Part shown: piece after piece, positions 15,926-25,762 of the stretch
Numbering within the stretch: position 1 is the first letter of the stretch
How the letters are laid out: each line of letters starts with the position of its first letter
Assembly (NCBI GenBank): GCA_009773315.1
Contig: WRPE01000027.1
Coordinates: 1-39,279, forward strand
DNA length: 39,279 bases
Origin: Syntrophaceae bacterium
GTDB lineage: Bacteria; Desulfobacterota; Syntrophia; Syntrophales; Smithellaceae
Direction: 5' to 3'
Notes under the pieces: generated by a model
Told to the model about the DNA's origin: nothing
The model's input: only the letters and a program-made list of their open reading frames with translations
Databases searched by the model: none
Translations under genes and position numbers: made by a program

Positions 15926-16942
15926 TTGATCGTAAGAGCAATATTAGTTTTAGCCTGTTCGATTAGCGGTTATTTTATCGCTTATTATATGCTGGCAGCG
16001 ACAAACTCGTATGCTATTTTTCAGGCAGTTATCGGATTTATTATAGGTTTAATAGTTGCGCTGCTGGTCATCAGGGTTGAAAAGGATATCCGCAAGCTAT
16101 CTCTGAGAATAATCGCAGGCGGTGTTATCGGTATGGTCATCGGTTTGCTGATTGCGTTAATTCTTGGTTTTGGGTTGAATATGGTCATCAAGATCACACA
16201 GAATCAGCAGGTTGTTCCCTGGATTTATCTGCTTCTGACCGGTATATTAGGTTACCTTGGATTAGTTCTCGGGTCAAAAAAAGTGGAAGAGTTCAATTTT
16301 CGTGGGGCGGAAGGCAAGAATTGTGTTGACAACCGCTTGCTGGATACCAGCGTTATCATTGATGGAAGAATTGCAGATATTTGCGATACCGGTTTTATGG
16401 ATGGAGAACTGATTGTTCCGCGTTTTGTTCTCAATGAATTGCAGTTTATTGCGGACTCGTCTGATTCGATGAAGCGGTCAAGAGGCCGTCGGGGATTGGA
16501 TATTCTCAATCGCATGCAGAAAAGCTCCGCAATAAATATTGAAATCGTTGAACAGGATTTCCCGAAAATAAAAGGCGTGGACGGCAAACTCGTGGCCCTG
16601 GCCCAGAAAATAAATGCCAAACTCATGACTAACGACTATAATCTTAATAAAATTGCAGAGTTGCAGGGTGTGCGGGTGCTGAATGTCAATGAACTGGCCA
16701 ATGCAATGAAACCGGTGGTTTTACCCGGAGAGCAAATGCTGGTCAAGATTATCCGGGAAGGCAAGGAACAGGGGCAGGGGGTCGGTTATCTGGATGACGG
16801 AACCATGATTATCGTGGATAGCGCGCAGAAAATGATTAATATGAATGTTGAGGTTGTTGTCACAAGTGTGCTGCAAACAACGGCCGGCCGGATGATTTTC
16901 ACAGAATTGAAAGAAGCCGTTGAAAAGAAGAGTATTAATTAA
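15926..16942 (+). CDS. PIN-TRAM domain membrane protein (YacL-like)
   Basis: A 338-residue protein with about four N-terminal transmembrane segments (residues 1-120), a PIN nuclease domain ([35 protein letters not shown]) and a C-terminal TRAM RNA-binding domain ([14 protein letters not shown]). Such proteins are presumed membrane-tethered ribonucleases; their substrates are not settled. The acidic PIN residues are present. The start is TTG at 15926, placed 8 bases after AAAGGAGGTGA, which matches the 16S rRNA 3' end perfectly. The alternative GTG at 15917 lies inside that site and can be excluded. It sits between carD and ispDF, an order common in deltaproteobacteria. Confidence 0.88.
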   Translation: MIVRAILVLACSISGYFIAYYMLAATNSYAIFQAVIGFIIGLIVALLVIRVEKDIRKLSLRIIAGGVIGMVIGLLIALILGFGLNMVIKITQNQQVVPWIYLLLTGILGYLGLVLGSKKVEEFNFRGAEGKNCVDNRLLDTSVIIDGRIADICDTGFMDGELIVPRFVLNELQFIADSSDSMKRSRGRRGLDILNRMQKSSAINIEIVEQDFPKIKGVDGKLVALAQKINAKLMTNDYNLNKIAELQGVRVLNVNELANAMKPVVLPGEQMLVKIIREGKEQGQGVGYLDDGTMIIVDSAQKMINMNVEVVVTSVLQTTAGRMIFTELKEAVEKKSIN

Positions 16943-16992
16943 TAAAACATATTTCTGTCGTCTTTTTTGGTCGGAAAGAAGTACCTTTGGCG

Positions 16993-17034
16993 AACGGGCC
17001 CGGGAAAATAGTTTTCCGGGCCCGTTTTTGTTTT
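16993..17034 (+). terminator. Strong intrinsic terminator or attenuator
   Basis: A 13-bp hairpin with one bulge (left arm CGGGCCCGGGAAAA at 16995-17008, loop TAG, right arm TTTTCCGGGCCCG at 17012-17024) is followed by TTTTTGTTTT. It ends the PIN-TRAM transcript. The ispDF ribosome binding site GGAG starts directly after the T tract, leaving no space for a promoter in between. Confidence 0.9.
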
Positions 17035-17043
17035 GGAGTTGTT

Positions 17044-18231
17044 ATGAATACAGTAGCGATCATTCCCGCCGGTGGTACCGGCAAAAGATTGGGTGCCGAC
17101 GTCGCCAAGCAATACCTTTCCCTGAGCTCCCTGCCTTTGCTGGTTCATACACTCCATGTATTTCAGAAATCCGGGATCACTGATGATGTTATCCTGGTTG
17201 TGCCGCAAGATGACATGGTATTCGTCCGGAAACAGATTGTTGAAAAATACGGTTTGACAAAAGTATCCACCGTTGTAAAAGGAGGCTCTCAGCGTCAGGA
17301 TTCGGTTCGTAATGGTCTTCAAGCTATCGCGAAGCCATGCGATGTTGTGATCGTCCATGACGGCGTGCGTCCGTTTGTAACGGAAGAAATGATTGTTCGG
17401 GTTGTGAAGGTGGCGGCCCAAGAGGGAGCCGCGTCCATCGGGGTTGCGGCTAAAGATACCATCAAGGAAACAACCGGTGAAAACATCGTGTTGGCAACAT
17501 TGCCTCGCCAGAATTTATGGCAGACGCAAACGCCCCAGGCTTTTCGGTATGACCTTTTATGCCGGGCATATGCAGCAGCGGAAAAAGGTCATTATTATGG
17601 AACCGATGATGCGTCTTTAGTTGAGCGAATAGGTGTGAAAGTCCGGATGATTGCCGGTTCATATGAAAACATAAAAATTACGACACCGGAAGATTTAATT
17701 ATAGCAGAAGCTTTAATGAAAGAAAAAATGAAAGAAAAGATCATTTATCGGAGCGGGCTGGGTTATGACAGCCATCGATTCGTTCCGGACAGGAAACTGA
17801 TCCTGGGCGGCGTTGAAATTCCCTTTGACCGGGGATTGCTGGGGCATTCCGACGCCGATGCGCTCCTGCACGCTGTCTGTGACGCACTTTTAGGCATGGC
17901 CGGTTGTGGAGACATTGGCAGGCATTTTCCCGACAACGACGAGGCTTACAAAAACATATCCAGCCTCATTCTTTTAGAACGGGTGAAACGAATCATCGAG
18001 GCCAAAGGAATGATCATCCATAACATTGACGTCACGGTCATGATGGAAAAGCCCAAGCTCGCTACACATGTCGGAGCGATGGCAGCCCATATTGCGATGG
18101 CTTTGAATATTTCAGAGACAGCTGTCAACATCAAAGCCAAAACCAATGAAGGCATGGGTTTTGTTGGCCGCGAGGAAGGCGTTGCCGTGCTGGCCATCGC
18201 CAATGGTATGGAAAGGATCAAGAATGGTTGA
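17044..18231 (+). CDS. ispDF: Bifunctional IspD-IspF isoprenoid enzyme
   Basis: A 395-residue fusion of two MEP-pathway enzymes. Residues 1 to about 232 are IspD (2-C-methyl-D-erythritol 4-phosphate cytidylyltransferase): IIPAGGTGKRLG at 6-17, QRQDSVRNG at 83-91, HDGVRPF at 105-111. Residues from about 234 are IspF (2,4-cyclodiphosphate synthase): GLGYDSHRF with metal ligands Asp242 and His244, LGHSDADALLHA with His276, and the late KAKTNEGMGFVGRE. The ATG at 17044 follows GGAG by 5 bases; a longer frame from 16987 runs through the terminator hairpin and is rejected. It overlaps gltX by 8 bases. IspE and other MEP genes are not in the window. Confidence 0.96.
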   Translation: MNTVAIIPAGGTGKRLGADVAKQYLSLSSLPLLVHTLHVFQKSGITDDVILVVPQDDMVFVRKQIVEKYGLTKVSTVVKGGSQRQDSVRNGLQAIAKPCDVVIVHDGVRPFVTEEMIVRVVKVAAQEGAASIGVAAKDTIKETTGENIVLATLPRQNLWQTQTPQAFRYDLLCRAYAAAEKGHYYGTDDASLVERIGVKVRMIAGSYENIKITTPEDLIIAEALMKEKMKEKIIYRSGLGYDSHRFVPDRKLILGGVEIPFDRGLLGHSDADALLHAVCDALLGMAGCGDIGRHFPDNDEAYKNISSLILLERVKRIIEAKGMIIHNIDVTVMMEKPKLATHVGAMAAHIAMALNISETAVNIKAKTNEGMGFVGREEGVAVLAIANGMERIKNG

Positions 18232-19687
18232 CAAGCCAAGAGTTCGATTTGCACCGTCACCCACCGGCGAACTGCATGTGGGCAATGCGCGCACCGCTTT
18301 ATTCAACTGGATGCTGGCCCGTCATCACGGCGGCAGTTTTGTCTTGCGGATAGAAGATACGGACGAATCCCGCAGCGCTCTTTCCTATCAGATCAACCTG
18401 CTCGATGATTTGAAATGGCTGGGACTTACCTGGGATGAAGGGCCGGGGAAAGACGGCGCTTATGGGCCCTACAAGCAGAGTGAGCGACTGGGTATATATG
18501 CGGATCATCTGAAAAAGCTGATTGCCGCGGATCTCGTGTACCCTTGCTACTGCACGGAGGAAGAACTCGAAGAGGAACGTCAGGCGCTGATTCTGAGCAA
18601 ACGCATGCCGCGTTACATGGGGAAATGCCGCAATCTGAACTCTCAGCAGCGCGAGGTGCATGCGGCGCAGGGCCGAAAACCATCCTACCGTTTTAAAGTA
18701 CCGCAGGTCCCTATCGAATTTAACGATCTGATTCGCGGGACGATCAAATTTGAGGGTGAATCCATTGGCGATTTTATCATCGTCCGTTCCAATGGTATGC
18801 CCGCCTACAATTTCGCGGTGGTGATTGACGATCATTTGATGGCGATTACGCATGTTGTCCGCGGCGAAGACCATCTTTCCAACACAGCCTTGCAGATGAT
18901 GCTTTATCGGGCTTTCGGGTTTGAACCGCCGGCTTTCGCCCACCATTGCCTGATCCTGGGCAAAGACCACGCCAAGCTCAGCAAGCGTCACGGTTCCGTG
19001 TCCGTGGGTGAATTCCGCAAACAGGGATTTTTACCCGAAGCTCTTATCAATTATTTAGGGCTGCTGGGAAGCTCTTTTACCGGTGGGCGGGAAGTTCTCT
19101 CGCAAATGGAGATGGTTGAAGCATTTTCACTGGAACGCGCTTCCAGAAGCGGCGCGGTCTTTGATGAAGAAAAGCTCCGCTGGCTCAACGCCATTTATAT
19201 TAGAAGCCTGAATGCTAATGATTTAATAATGAGACTTCATCCGTTTTTGCTCGAGTCTGGTTATCTGCCGGAAACACTGGATTCTCAGTGGTTTAAGAAT
19301 GTGATCGAAACAGTTCAAGATGAATTGACAACACTGGCTGACATTGGCGAACACATCGATTTGTTTTTTGATGACCGTTATGAAATTACGTCTGACGCAA
19401 AACAGATTCTTGATGCCGAAAACGCGCGGAAAGTGATCAGGTCTTTTGGCGAATATCTGGAGCACGCTTCAGGTTCTTCGCAGGAAATATATGCCGCGGC
19501 GATAGAACACGCCAAAGAAAAATCCGGCGGCAAAGGCAGAAATTTGTTTATGCCTGTCCGGGTAGCTCTCACCGGTAAAGTCAAAGGCCCGGAACTGGAT
19601 AAGGTCTTTGCAATCCTGGGTAAGGATTCCGCTTGTAAAAGGTTGAAGCGGGCGGATCAGTGGATTTTCAAAAACATGGAGGGATGA
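18224..19687 (+). CDS. gltX: Glutamyl-tRNA synthetase
   Basis: A 487-residue class I aminoacyl-tRNA synthetase charging tRNA-Glu. The HIGH-type motif lies in APSPTGELHVGNAR near the N-terminus, and the KMSKS-type motif is KLSKRHG at 251-257. RVEDTDESRS-like (RIEDTDESRS) and VVRGEDHLSNT are also typical. A cluster C-Y-C-T-E (PCYCTEEEL) lies in the connective domain. Length is normal and the C-terminal anticodon-binding region is helical and complete. The ATG at 18224 overlaps the ispDF stop and is preceded by AAGGA. Whether it also mischarges tRNA-Gln cannot be judged, since gatCAB genes are outside the window. Confidence 0.95.
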   Translation: MVDKPRVRFAPSPTGELHVGNARTALFNWMLARHHGGSFVLRIEDTDESRSALSYQINLLDDLKWLGLTWDEGPGKDGAYGPYKQSERLGIYADHLKKLIAADLVYPCYCTEEELEEERQALILSKRMPRYMGKCRNLNSQQREVHAAQGRKPSYRFKVPQVPIEFNDLIRGTIKFEGESIGDFIIVRSNGMPAYNFAVVIDDHLMAITHVVRGEDHLSNTALQMMLYRAFGFEPPAFAHHCLILGKDHAKLSKRHGSVSVGEFRKQGFLPEALINYLGLLGSSFTGGREVLSQMEMVEAFSLERASRSGAVFDEEKLRWLNAIYIRSLNANDLIMRLHPFLLESGYLPETLDSQWFKNVIETVQDELTTLADIGEHIDLFFDDRYEITSDAKQILDAENARKVIRSFGEYLEHASGSSQEIYAAAIEHAKEKSGGKGRNLFMPVRVALTGKVKGPELDKVFAILGKDSACKRLKRADQWIFKNMEG

Positions 19688-20670
19688 AAACGCCTATTAG
19701 CCTGTTTGACGTTGGTAAATTATTTTTGTTTAGGATGATATTCAAGTACAAGGAAACAGCCCTGTGCTTTTGTCTGGTTTTTTCTGTTTTTGGGGGTTTA
19801 TGTTTGTCTTCTGCGGTTTGGGCCGCCGATCAACCGTCGCAGGAGTTGAGGAAATTCTTCGGGACTCTGGAGCAACAGAACGTGCGGTATGGCTGGCAGG
19901 ATATTAAACCCGACAGGATCCCCTGGGAATATCACCGGACATCAAAAAATAATCATCCCCTGATTTTTGCGCATTTCGGCAAACCGTCGGGCAATTGTAT
20001 TTTATTTTTAGGCGGGGTGCATGGTGATGAATTGCCAGCAGTTTATCTTATGTTTAAGCTGGCGCATTATATTAAAGATCATCCCGAAATTGTGCAGGAT
20101 AAATGTATCGTGATTGCACCGCTCGTGAATCCTGATGGATATTTGGCGCCATTGCCCACAAGAGTTAATGCCGCTGGTGTGGACATCAATCGAAATTTCC
20201 CCACAAAACGTTGGCATCCCGACGCTCATCGCCAGTGGCTGGAGAAAGGCAAGAATAATCGGCGTTACTATCCGGGGCCCAAAGCGGCCTCCGAGCAGGA
20301 AACGCTCTTTCAGGTTGCGCTCATCAAACGATTTAAACCGCAGAAAATTTTGAGCGCTCATTCCCCTCTGAATTTTTTTGATTATGACGGGCCGTCGTCC
20401 AACCTGAATTCTTTTGAACAGTGGATGGAAAAAATATCTAAAGAAGCCAATCATCCACTGAAAAAGTTCGGCTACTATCCCGGCTCCCTGGGGAACTATG
20501 CCGGACATGAACGCAATATTTTTACGCTCACGCTGGAGCTGCCCACGTCCGATCCAAAACTGGGCGGTGAGTATTTCCGTAAATTCCAACCCGCATTTCT
20601 GAAGTTCATCAATTTGCCGGTCACAGGAACGCCACCTTTTACAAGATTACTGAAAAGTGATAAGAGTTAA
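19684..20670 (+). CDS. Exported M14 zinc carboxypeptidase (MpaA-like)
   Basis: An M14-family metallocarboxypeptidase resembling murein-peptide amidases. Zinc ligands are seen in GGVHGDE (His and Glu) and in LSAHSPL (His). NPDGY, VDINRNFPT (substrate Arg) and the catalytic Glu in LTLELPTSD follow the family order. A signal peptide ending VWA-AD is clear, so it acts in the periplasm. The ATG at 19684 overlaps the gltX stop (ATGA) but would leave a long leader before the hydrophobic core. ATG 19735 (MIFKYKETALCF) gives a more normal signal peptide, so the start is uncertain. Peptidoglycan-peptide recycling is inferred from the family and from export. Confidence 0.85.
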   Translation: MKTPISLFDVGKLFLFRMIFKYKETALCFCLVFSVFGGLCLSSAVWAADQPSQELRKFFGTLEQQNVRYGWQDIKPDRIPWEYHRTSKNNHPLIFAHFGKPSGNCILFLGGVHGDELPAVYLMFKLAHYIKDHPEIVQDKCIVIAPLVNPDGYLAPLPTRVNAAGVDINRNFPTKRWHPDAHRQWLEKGKNNRRYYPGPKAASEQETLFQVALIKRFKPQKILSAHSPLNFFDYDGPSSNLNSFEQWMEKISKEANHPLKKFGYYPGSLGNYAGHERNIFTLTLELPTSDPKLGGEYFRKFQPAFLKFINLPVTGTPPFTRLLKSDKS

Positions 20671-20756
20671 TCAAAATGGCACAACTTTAAAACAGTGTAA
20701 TGCGGAAGTAGAAAATCGCATAGTCATGAGTGCCAAACTCGTGTATGATATTATAC

Positions 20757-22229
20757 ATGAAAAGAGGAAGCGGTATATTGCTGGGCATATCTTCGCTGCC
20801 CGGTCGGTTTGGCATCGGAACACTCGGGCAGGGTGCGCGTGAATTTGTAGACAGGCTGCAAATGAGCGCGCAGACTTACTGGCAGGTTCTGCCCATTTCG
20901 CCAACGGGATTTGGGGATTCACCGTATCAGACTTTCAGTACCTTTGCGGGCAACCCGTATTTTATTGATTTTGACGATTTGTATTATGAAGGCCTGCTCC
21001 CCCGAGACGCACTGGATATGTGTGACAATCTTTTCACGGGTGATCCGTGTTCGGTGGATTATTACGCACAATATATCGGTAAGTCGCAAGTGCTGCATCT
21101 TGCATACCTTCATAGCGCCGCGCGTTTGACGGAACAGATCGAGGCATTTAAAAAACAGCACGAAGGCTGGATACAAGACTACGCGCTGTATATGGCGCTG
21201 AAAAGCGAAAATGAAATGACGCCTTTCCATCAGTGGCCGGAAGAGCTGGCGCAAAGACGTTGCAACGCTTTGCAAGCCGCTATGTTGCGTTTGGAAAAGG
21301 AGGTTCATTATCACATATTTGTTCAATACCTTTTTTTCAGGCAGTGGGACGTGTTACGCAAGTATGCAAACGGAAAAGGGATAAGTATTATTGGAGATAT
21401 GCCCATTTACATGGCGCCGGACAGCGCGGATGCCTGGATGGGCTGCGACATCCTTGATAAACAAGGACGCGTTGCGGGTTGTCCCCCGGATTACTTTTCG
21501 GAAACGGGGCAGCTTTGGGGAAACCCGCTCTATGACTGGGATATACTGAGGAAAACGGGTTATGCATGGTGGACTAAGCGGATCGCTCATCAAATATCCC
21601 TGTGTGATTATCTGCGCATCGACCACTTCCGCGCATTCGAATCCTACTACGCGATACCCGCTGATGCAAAGACGGCCGCAACGGGGCAATGGATTCCCGG
21701 CCCGGGGCTGGACTTTTTTTGCAAAATCAAAAATGTGCTGGGTGAACTGCCGCTGATTGCCGAGGATTTGGGCTACCTGACGCCGGAAGTCTTTGAGCTG
21801 CTCCGAGCGACGGGTTTTCCGGGCTTAAAGGTGCTTCATTTCGCTTTCTCTCCGGATGGCAGCAGCATTTACCTGCCGCACCGACATGAAAAAAACTGTG
21901 TCGTATACACAGGAACGCATGACAATGATACTACCATGGGCTGGTACAGCAGGCTTTGCTCAGCCGAACGTGCTTTTCTGGATGCCTACCTGGATGGCAT
22001 CGATGAGAAGCGTGTGCACTGGCAGTTGATCCGGCTCGCCATAGGTTCTGTTGCGGATGTGTGCATCATCCCGATGCAGGATATCCTCGGGCTGACCTCG
22101 TCTGCACGCATGAACCGACCGCAGACATCGCAGGGAAACTGGCAGTGGCGGCTGTTGCCGGGCCAATTTGATGACGGAGCCATACAGAAGTTGGCGAATG
22201 TGACCAAGCTGTTTGGCCGTTTGGGATGA
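20757..22229 (+). CDS. malQ: 4-alpha-glucanotransferase (amylomaltase)
   Basis: A 490-residue GH77 enzyme that moves maltodextrin segments between chains. The N-terminus KRGSGILLGISSLPG is the family signature. Catalytic residues: nucleophile Asp289 in LRIDHFR, acid/base Glu336 in IAEDLG, and Asp389 in GTHDND. The ending NWQWRL is typical. The start at ATG 20757 matches the family; in-frame GTG 20730 and ATG 20745 lie upstream, and none has a strong ribosome binding site. First gene of the glycogen cluster. With GlgP it would process the outer chains released during glycogen breakdown. Confidence 0.95.
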   Translation: MKRGSGILLGISSLPGRFGIGTLGQGAREFVDRLQMSAQTYWQVLPISPTGFGDSPYQTFSTFAGNPYFIDFDDLYYEGLLPRDALDMCDNLFTGDPCSVDYYAQYIGKSQVLHLAYLHSAARLTEQIEAFKKQHEGWIQDYALYMALKSENEMTPFHQWPEELAQRRCNALQAAMLRLEKEVHYHIFVQYLFFRQWDVLRKYANGKGISIIGDMPIYMAPDSADAWMGCDILDKQGRVAGCPPDYFSETGQLWGNPLYDWDILRKTGYAWWTKRIAHQISLCDYLRIDHFRAFESYYAIPADAKTAATGQWIPGPGLDFFCKIKNVLGELPLIAEDLGYLTPEVFELLRATGFPGLKVLHFAFSPDGSSIYLPHRHEKNCVVYTGTHDNDTTMGWYSRLCSAERAFLDAYLDGIDEKRVHWQLIRLAIGSVADVCIIPMQDILGLTSSARMNRPQTSQGNWQWRLLPGQFDDGAIQKLANVTKLFGRLG

Positions 22230-22266
22230 GTAAGATAATGGCAATATGACGAATAATTAAGAATGT

Positions 22267-24177
22267 ATGCAAATGAAGGACTATCAGCAATATATCAATA
22301 CGGATGAGATTTATCTGTTCAACATCGGAGAGGCGCAGCAGGCTTATGCCACCTTCGGTTGTCACCCGGTGGATGAACTCGGCATGCACCGCTTTCTGGT
22401 ATGGGCGCCCAATGCGCGGGATGTCAGCGTTGTGGGGAATTTCAATGGCTGGGATGCTTCAAAAAACCGGATGGAACGGCTCAATACCGGCGTGTTTGTC
22501 GCGTTTGTGCCGGGTCTTCGGAACGGCGACTGTTATAAGTATGAAATAAAAGGCTACGACGGCCGAATTGTGCTCAAGGCGGACCCGTTCGCCTTTCACG
22601 CCGAGGTTCGCCCGGCGACCGCCTCGAAGGTCTGGCGCCTGGGCGGCTACCATTGGCGCGATGCGGAATTTCTGCAGCGGCGCTCGGAAGAAAACGCTCT
22701 CGGCCGGCCCATGACCATCTACGAAATGCACATCGGCTCATGGCGCACACGCGAAGGGTATCACTTTGCGAATCTGCGGGATGTGGCCGATGAGCTTTCT
22801 GAATATCTTGTTGAGATGGGATTTACGCACGTGGAGATCATGCCCGTTACCGAATACCCGTTAGACGATTCATGGGGATATCAGGTTACCGGCTATTACG
22901 CGGTGACAAGCCGTTTCGGTACACCACAGGATTTTATGTATTTTGTGGATACGATGCACGCAAAAGGCATCGGGGTCATTATGGACTGGGTGCCTGCCCA
23001 TTTTCCCAAGGATGCACACGGCCTTGCCCGGTTCGACGGCACATGCCTTTATGAACATCAAAACCCGATGCAGGCCAATCACCCGCAATGGGGCACACTA
23101 ATATTCAACTATGGCCGCCCCGAGGTTGTCAGTTTCCTGGTTTCCAGCGCCATGTATTTCTTTGACGTTTACCACATCGACGGCATTCGCGTCGATGCGG
23201 TCACGTCGATGCTCTATCTGGATTATGCCCGCAATGAAGGCGAATATGTGCCCAACGAGGATGGGGGCAATATTGACCATTCCGCGGTGGCTTTTCTGCA
23301 AAAACTGAATTCCGTGATATTGACCAGGTATCCCGGCACGCTCACCATTGCGGAAGAATCGACGTCGTATCCGCTGATGACCAAGCCGCCCTATAACGGG
23401 GGACTCGGCTTTGTATTCAAGTGGAATATGGGTTTTATGCATGATACGCTCAAGTATATGTCGATGGATCCCTTTTTCCGTCATGATCATCATGACAAAC
23501 TGACGTTTTCGATGTGCTATGCCTTTACTGAAAACTTTATTCTGCCTTATTCGCATGACGAGGTTGTCCACGGCAAGAAATCTCTACTCAATAAGATGTA
23601 TGGCACTTATGATGAGAAGTTCGCGTCCATGCGTGCCTTACTCGGTTTTATGTATGCGCATCCCGGGAAAAAACTGTTGTTTATGGGAAGCGAGTTCGGG
23701 CAGTTCATCGAATGGGATCATCAAAAGCCGCTCGACTGGTTTCTGCTTACGCATGAAAGGCACCGCCAGATGCAACAATATGTGAAGGCGCTCAATGCTT
23801 TTTACACCGCATGCCCCGCCCTTTATCAGATCGAAGATAATTGGGGGGGATTTACCTGGCTGAATGTGGACGAAGCGCAGCACAGCGCGATCAGCTTTAT
23901 GCGCCGCGGCGACGGGCCCGGTGACGTCTGTATTTGCGCTTTCAACTTCACGCCGGTGCCGGTGGAACATTTTGTGATCGCGCTGCCGGGCCATGGGCGG
24001 CTGCGAGAGACGTTCAGCAGCGATAATGTGTTGTTTGGCGGAAGCGGTCATCATCACAAGGCGATCATCACGGCATCCCACGAAGGATTTGCCGGACAGC
24101 CTTACAGAGCTGCGATTAATCTGCCGCCGCTTACGGCCGTATATTTTGATTATGATGAAAAGGGATCGGTAGGGTGA
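22267..24177 (+). CDS. glgB: 1,4-alpha-glucan branching enzyme
   Basis: A 636-residue GH13 branching enzyme that makes alpha-1,6 branches in glycogen. A CBM48 domain (about 35-120, FLVWAPNARDVSVVGNFNGW) precedes the barrel. Catalytic residues: Asp310 in DGIRVDAV, Glu363 in IAEESTSYP and Asp431 in YSHDEVVHGK. The C-terminal beta domain is complete. It is of the short form without an extra N-terminal module. It starts 37 bases after malQ and its stop is one base before the glgA start, so malQ-glgB-glgA are likely co-transcribed. Confidence 0.96.
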   Translation: MQMKDYQQYINTDEIYLFNIGEAQQAYATFGCHPVDELGMHRFLVWAPNARDVSVVGNFNGWDASKNRMERLNTGVFVAFVPGLRNGDCYKYEIKGYDGRIVLKADPFAFHAEVRPATASKVWRLGGYHWRDAEFLQRRSEENALGRPMTIYEMHIGSWRTREGYHFANLRDVADELSEYLVEMGFTHVEIMPVTEYPLDDSWGYQVTGYYAVTSRFGTPQDFMYFVDTMHAKGIGVIMDWVPAHFPKDAHGLARFDGTCLYEHQNPMQANHPQWGTLIFNYGRPEVVSFLVSSAMYFFDVYHIDGIRVDAVTSMLYLDYARNEGEYVPNEDGGNIDHSAVAFLQKLNSVILTRYPGTLTIAEESTSYPLMTKPPYNGGLGFVFKWNMGFMHDTLKYMSMDPFFRHDHHDKLTFSMCYAFTENFILPYSHDEVVHGKKSLLNKMYGTYDEKFASMRALLGFMYAHPGKKLLFMGSEFGQFIEWDHQKPLDWFLLTHERHRQMQQYVKALNAFYTACPALYQIEDNWGGFTWLNVDEAQHSAISFMRRGDGPGDVCICAFNFTPVPVEHFVIALPGHGRLRETFSSDNVLFGGSGHHHKAIITASHEGFAGQPYRAAINLPPLTAVYFDYDEKGSVG

Positions 24178-24178
24178 C

Positions 24179-25660
24179 ATGAACAAAGAACTGCAAATAA
24201 TCATGGCGGAAAAAAATAGGGAAGTTCTGCCCGGGATCCTTATGACCGGAGCGGAATGTGCGCCGTTTGCTAAAACGGGAGGGCTGGCGGATGTGATCGG
24301 AACGTTGGCGAGAGAGCTGAAAGCACTGGGATTCGATATCCGCCTGATGCTGCCGTTTCATCGCGTCATCAAGGACCAATACCGGGAGCGTGTACGGCAC
24401 ATTGTCAGCTTCAGCGTGGATATCGGCCGGCATTCTGAATACGTGGGTGTTGAACAGTACGACTGGGATGGCATACCGGTTTACTTTATCGACAATGAAC
24501 ATTACTTCGGTCACACCATCTACTGCGGCGGCAATTTCGAGGGCGAACAGTATGCGTACTTTTCCCGCGCGGTTATCGAAGCGATACCTGTAATTGGTTT
24601 TGATCCGGATATTATCCATGTCAATGACTGGCACACGGCGATGATCCCCATGCTGCTTAAGACCCAATACGATTTGCATCCGCAGGGGAGGTGCAAGACC
24701 GTTTTGTCGATCCATAACCTGGGTTATCAGGGGCGCTTTGATTTTGGTTACACGTCGTATCTGCTGGATATCGAGGGCCGATATGATCATTCGGACTATA
24801 TCGAGTTTCATGGCGGCGCTAATTATTTGAAGGCCGGTATCGTTTTTGCGGACAAGCTGGTCACCGTCAGCCCGACATACGCGCAGGAGATACGGACGCC
24901 GCATTATGGTGAGGGGCTGGACGGGATACTGGAAACACGCGCGGACGACCTGATCGGCATCCTCAACGGCATTGACACCATAGCCTTTAATCCGGCAGCC
25001 GACCCGCTGATCCCCTATCCGTTCGACGCCGCATCGCTTTCGGGAAAGCAGAAAAACAAAGAGGCCCTGATTGCCGAACTCGGGCTCAAGATCGGCCCTG
25101 CTATGCCGGTAATCGGAATGGTGACCCGATTGACAAAACAAAAAGGGATTGATCTCGTGCTGAGCGTATTCGACGAGATGATGGACGCGAGTCCGGGTTT
25201 TGTGCTGATCGGGACGGGGGATAAGGAATATGAACATTTCTTCCAAGGGGTTGCCCATCGGACGGACAACCGGGCGATAGGCCTGATGGAGTTTAACGAC
25301 CCGCTTGCTCATCGCATATATGCGGGAAGCGATTTCTTCCTGATGCCTTCCATGTTTGAACCTTGCGGCCTCTCTCAGATGATCGCTCTCCGATACGGCA
25401 CACTGCCAGTTGTTCGCGCGACGGGCGGACTGAAGGATACGGTTGCTCCCTATAACGAATATACGGACGAAGGCAACGGGTTTTCTTTTGAAAACTATAA
25501 CGCACACGATATGCTCCATACCGTGCGGTACGCACTCAATATTTATTCGAACAAAGAGCGCATGAACTCGCTTCGAAAGCGGGCCATGAACCAGAATTTG
25601 AGTTTTCAAAAGAGCGCGCTGGCCTATGCGAAACTGTATCTTTTGACGACCGGACAATGA
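24179..25660 (+). CDS. glgA: Glycogen synthase, ADP-glucose type
   Basis: A 493-residue GT5 glycogen synthase transferring glucose from ADP-glucose to the growing chain. The ADP-glucose site KTGGL is at 32-36 in AECAPFAKTGGLADV. The C-terminal Rossmann half carries GMVTRLTKQKG and MPSMFEPCGLSQMIALRYG, where the Glu is the conserved GT-B residue. The ATG at 24179 lies directly after the glgB stop, with a weak GTAGGG ribosome binding site. A long open frame on the opposite strand here is a codon-bias shadow. It works with GlgC (33282, minus strand) and GlgB. Confidence 0.96.
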   Translation: MNKELQIIMAEKNREVLPGILMTGAECAPFAKTGGLADVIGTLARELKALGFDIRLMLPFHRVIKDQYRERVRHIVSFSVDIGRHSEYVGVEQYDWDGIPVYFIDNEHYFGHTIYCGGNFEGEQYAYFSRAVIEAIPVIGFDPDIIHVNDWHTAMIPMLLKTQYDLHPQGRCKTVLSIHNLGYQGRFDFGYTSYLLDIEGRYDHSDYIEFHGGANYLKAGIVFADKLVTVSPTYAQEIRTPHYGEGLDGILETRADDLIGILNGIDTIAFNPAADPLIPYPFDAASLSGKQKNKEALIAELGLKIGPAMPVIGMVTRLTKQKGIDLVLSVFDEMMDASPGFVLIGTGDKEYEHFFQGVAHRTDNRAIGLMEFNDPLAHRIYAGSDFFLMPSMFEPCGLSQMIALRYGTLPVVRATGGLKDTVAPYNEYTDEGNGFSFENYNAHDMLHTVRYALNIYSNKERMNSLRKRAMNQNLSFQKSALAYAKLYLLTTGQ

Positions 25661-25762
25661 GCAGCATGATTTTCGTTGACAGGCGTTTCGTCGTCACATA
25701 AAGAGTCAGCCATTGCAGCGGGAGATTCGGATATTCCCAATTTTGCAATCGAAGGAATACGT

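Noticed and set aside
24131-25657. 508-codon open frame on the minus strand
   Set aside because: It lies entirely opposite glgA, which has all glycogen synthase motifs. The translation is His/Arg-rich without a recognisable domain; a codon-bias shadow.
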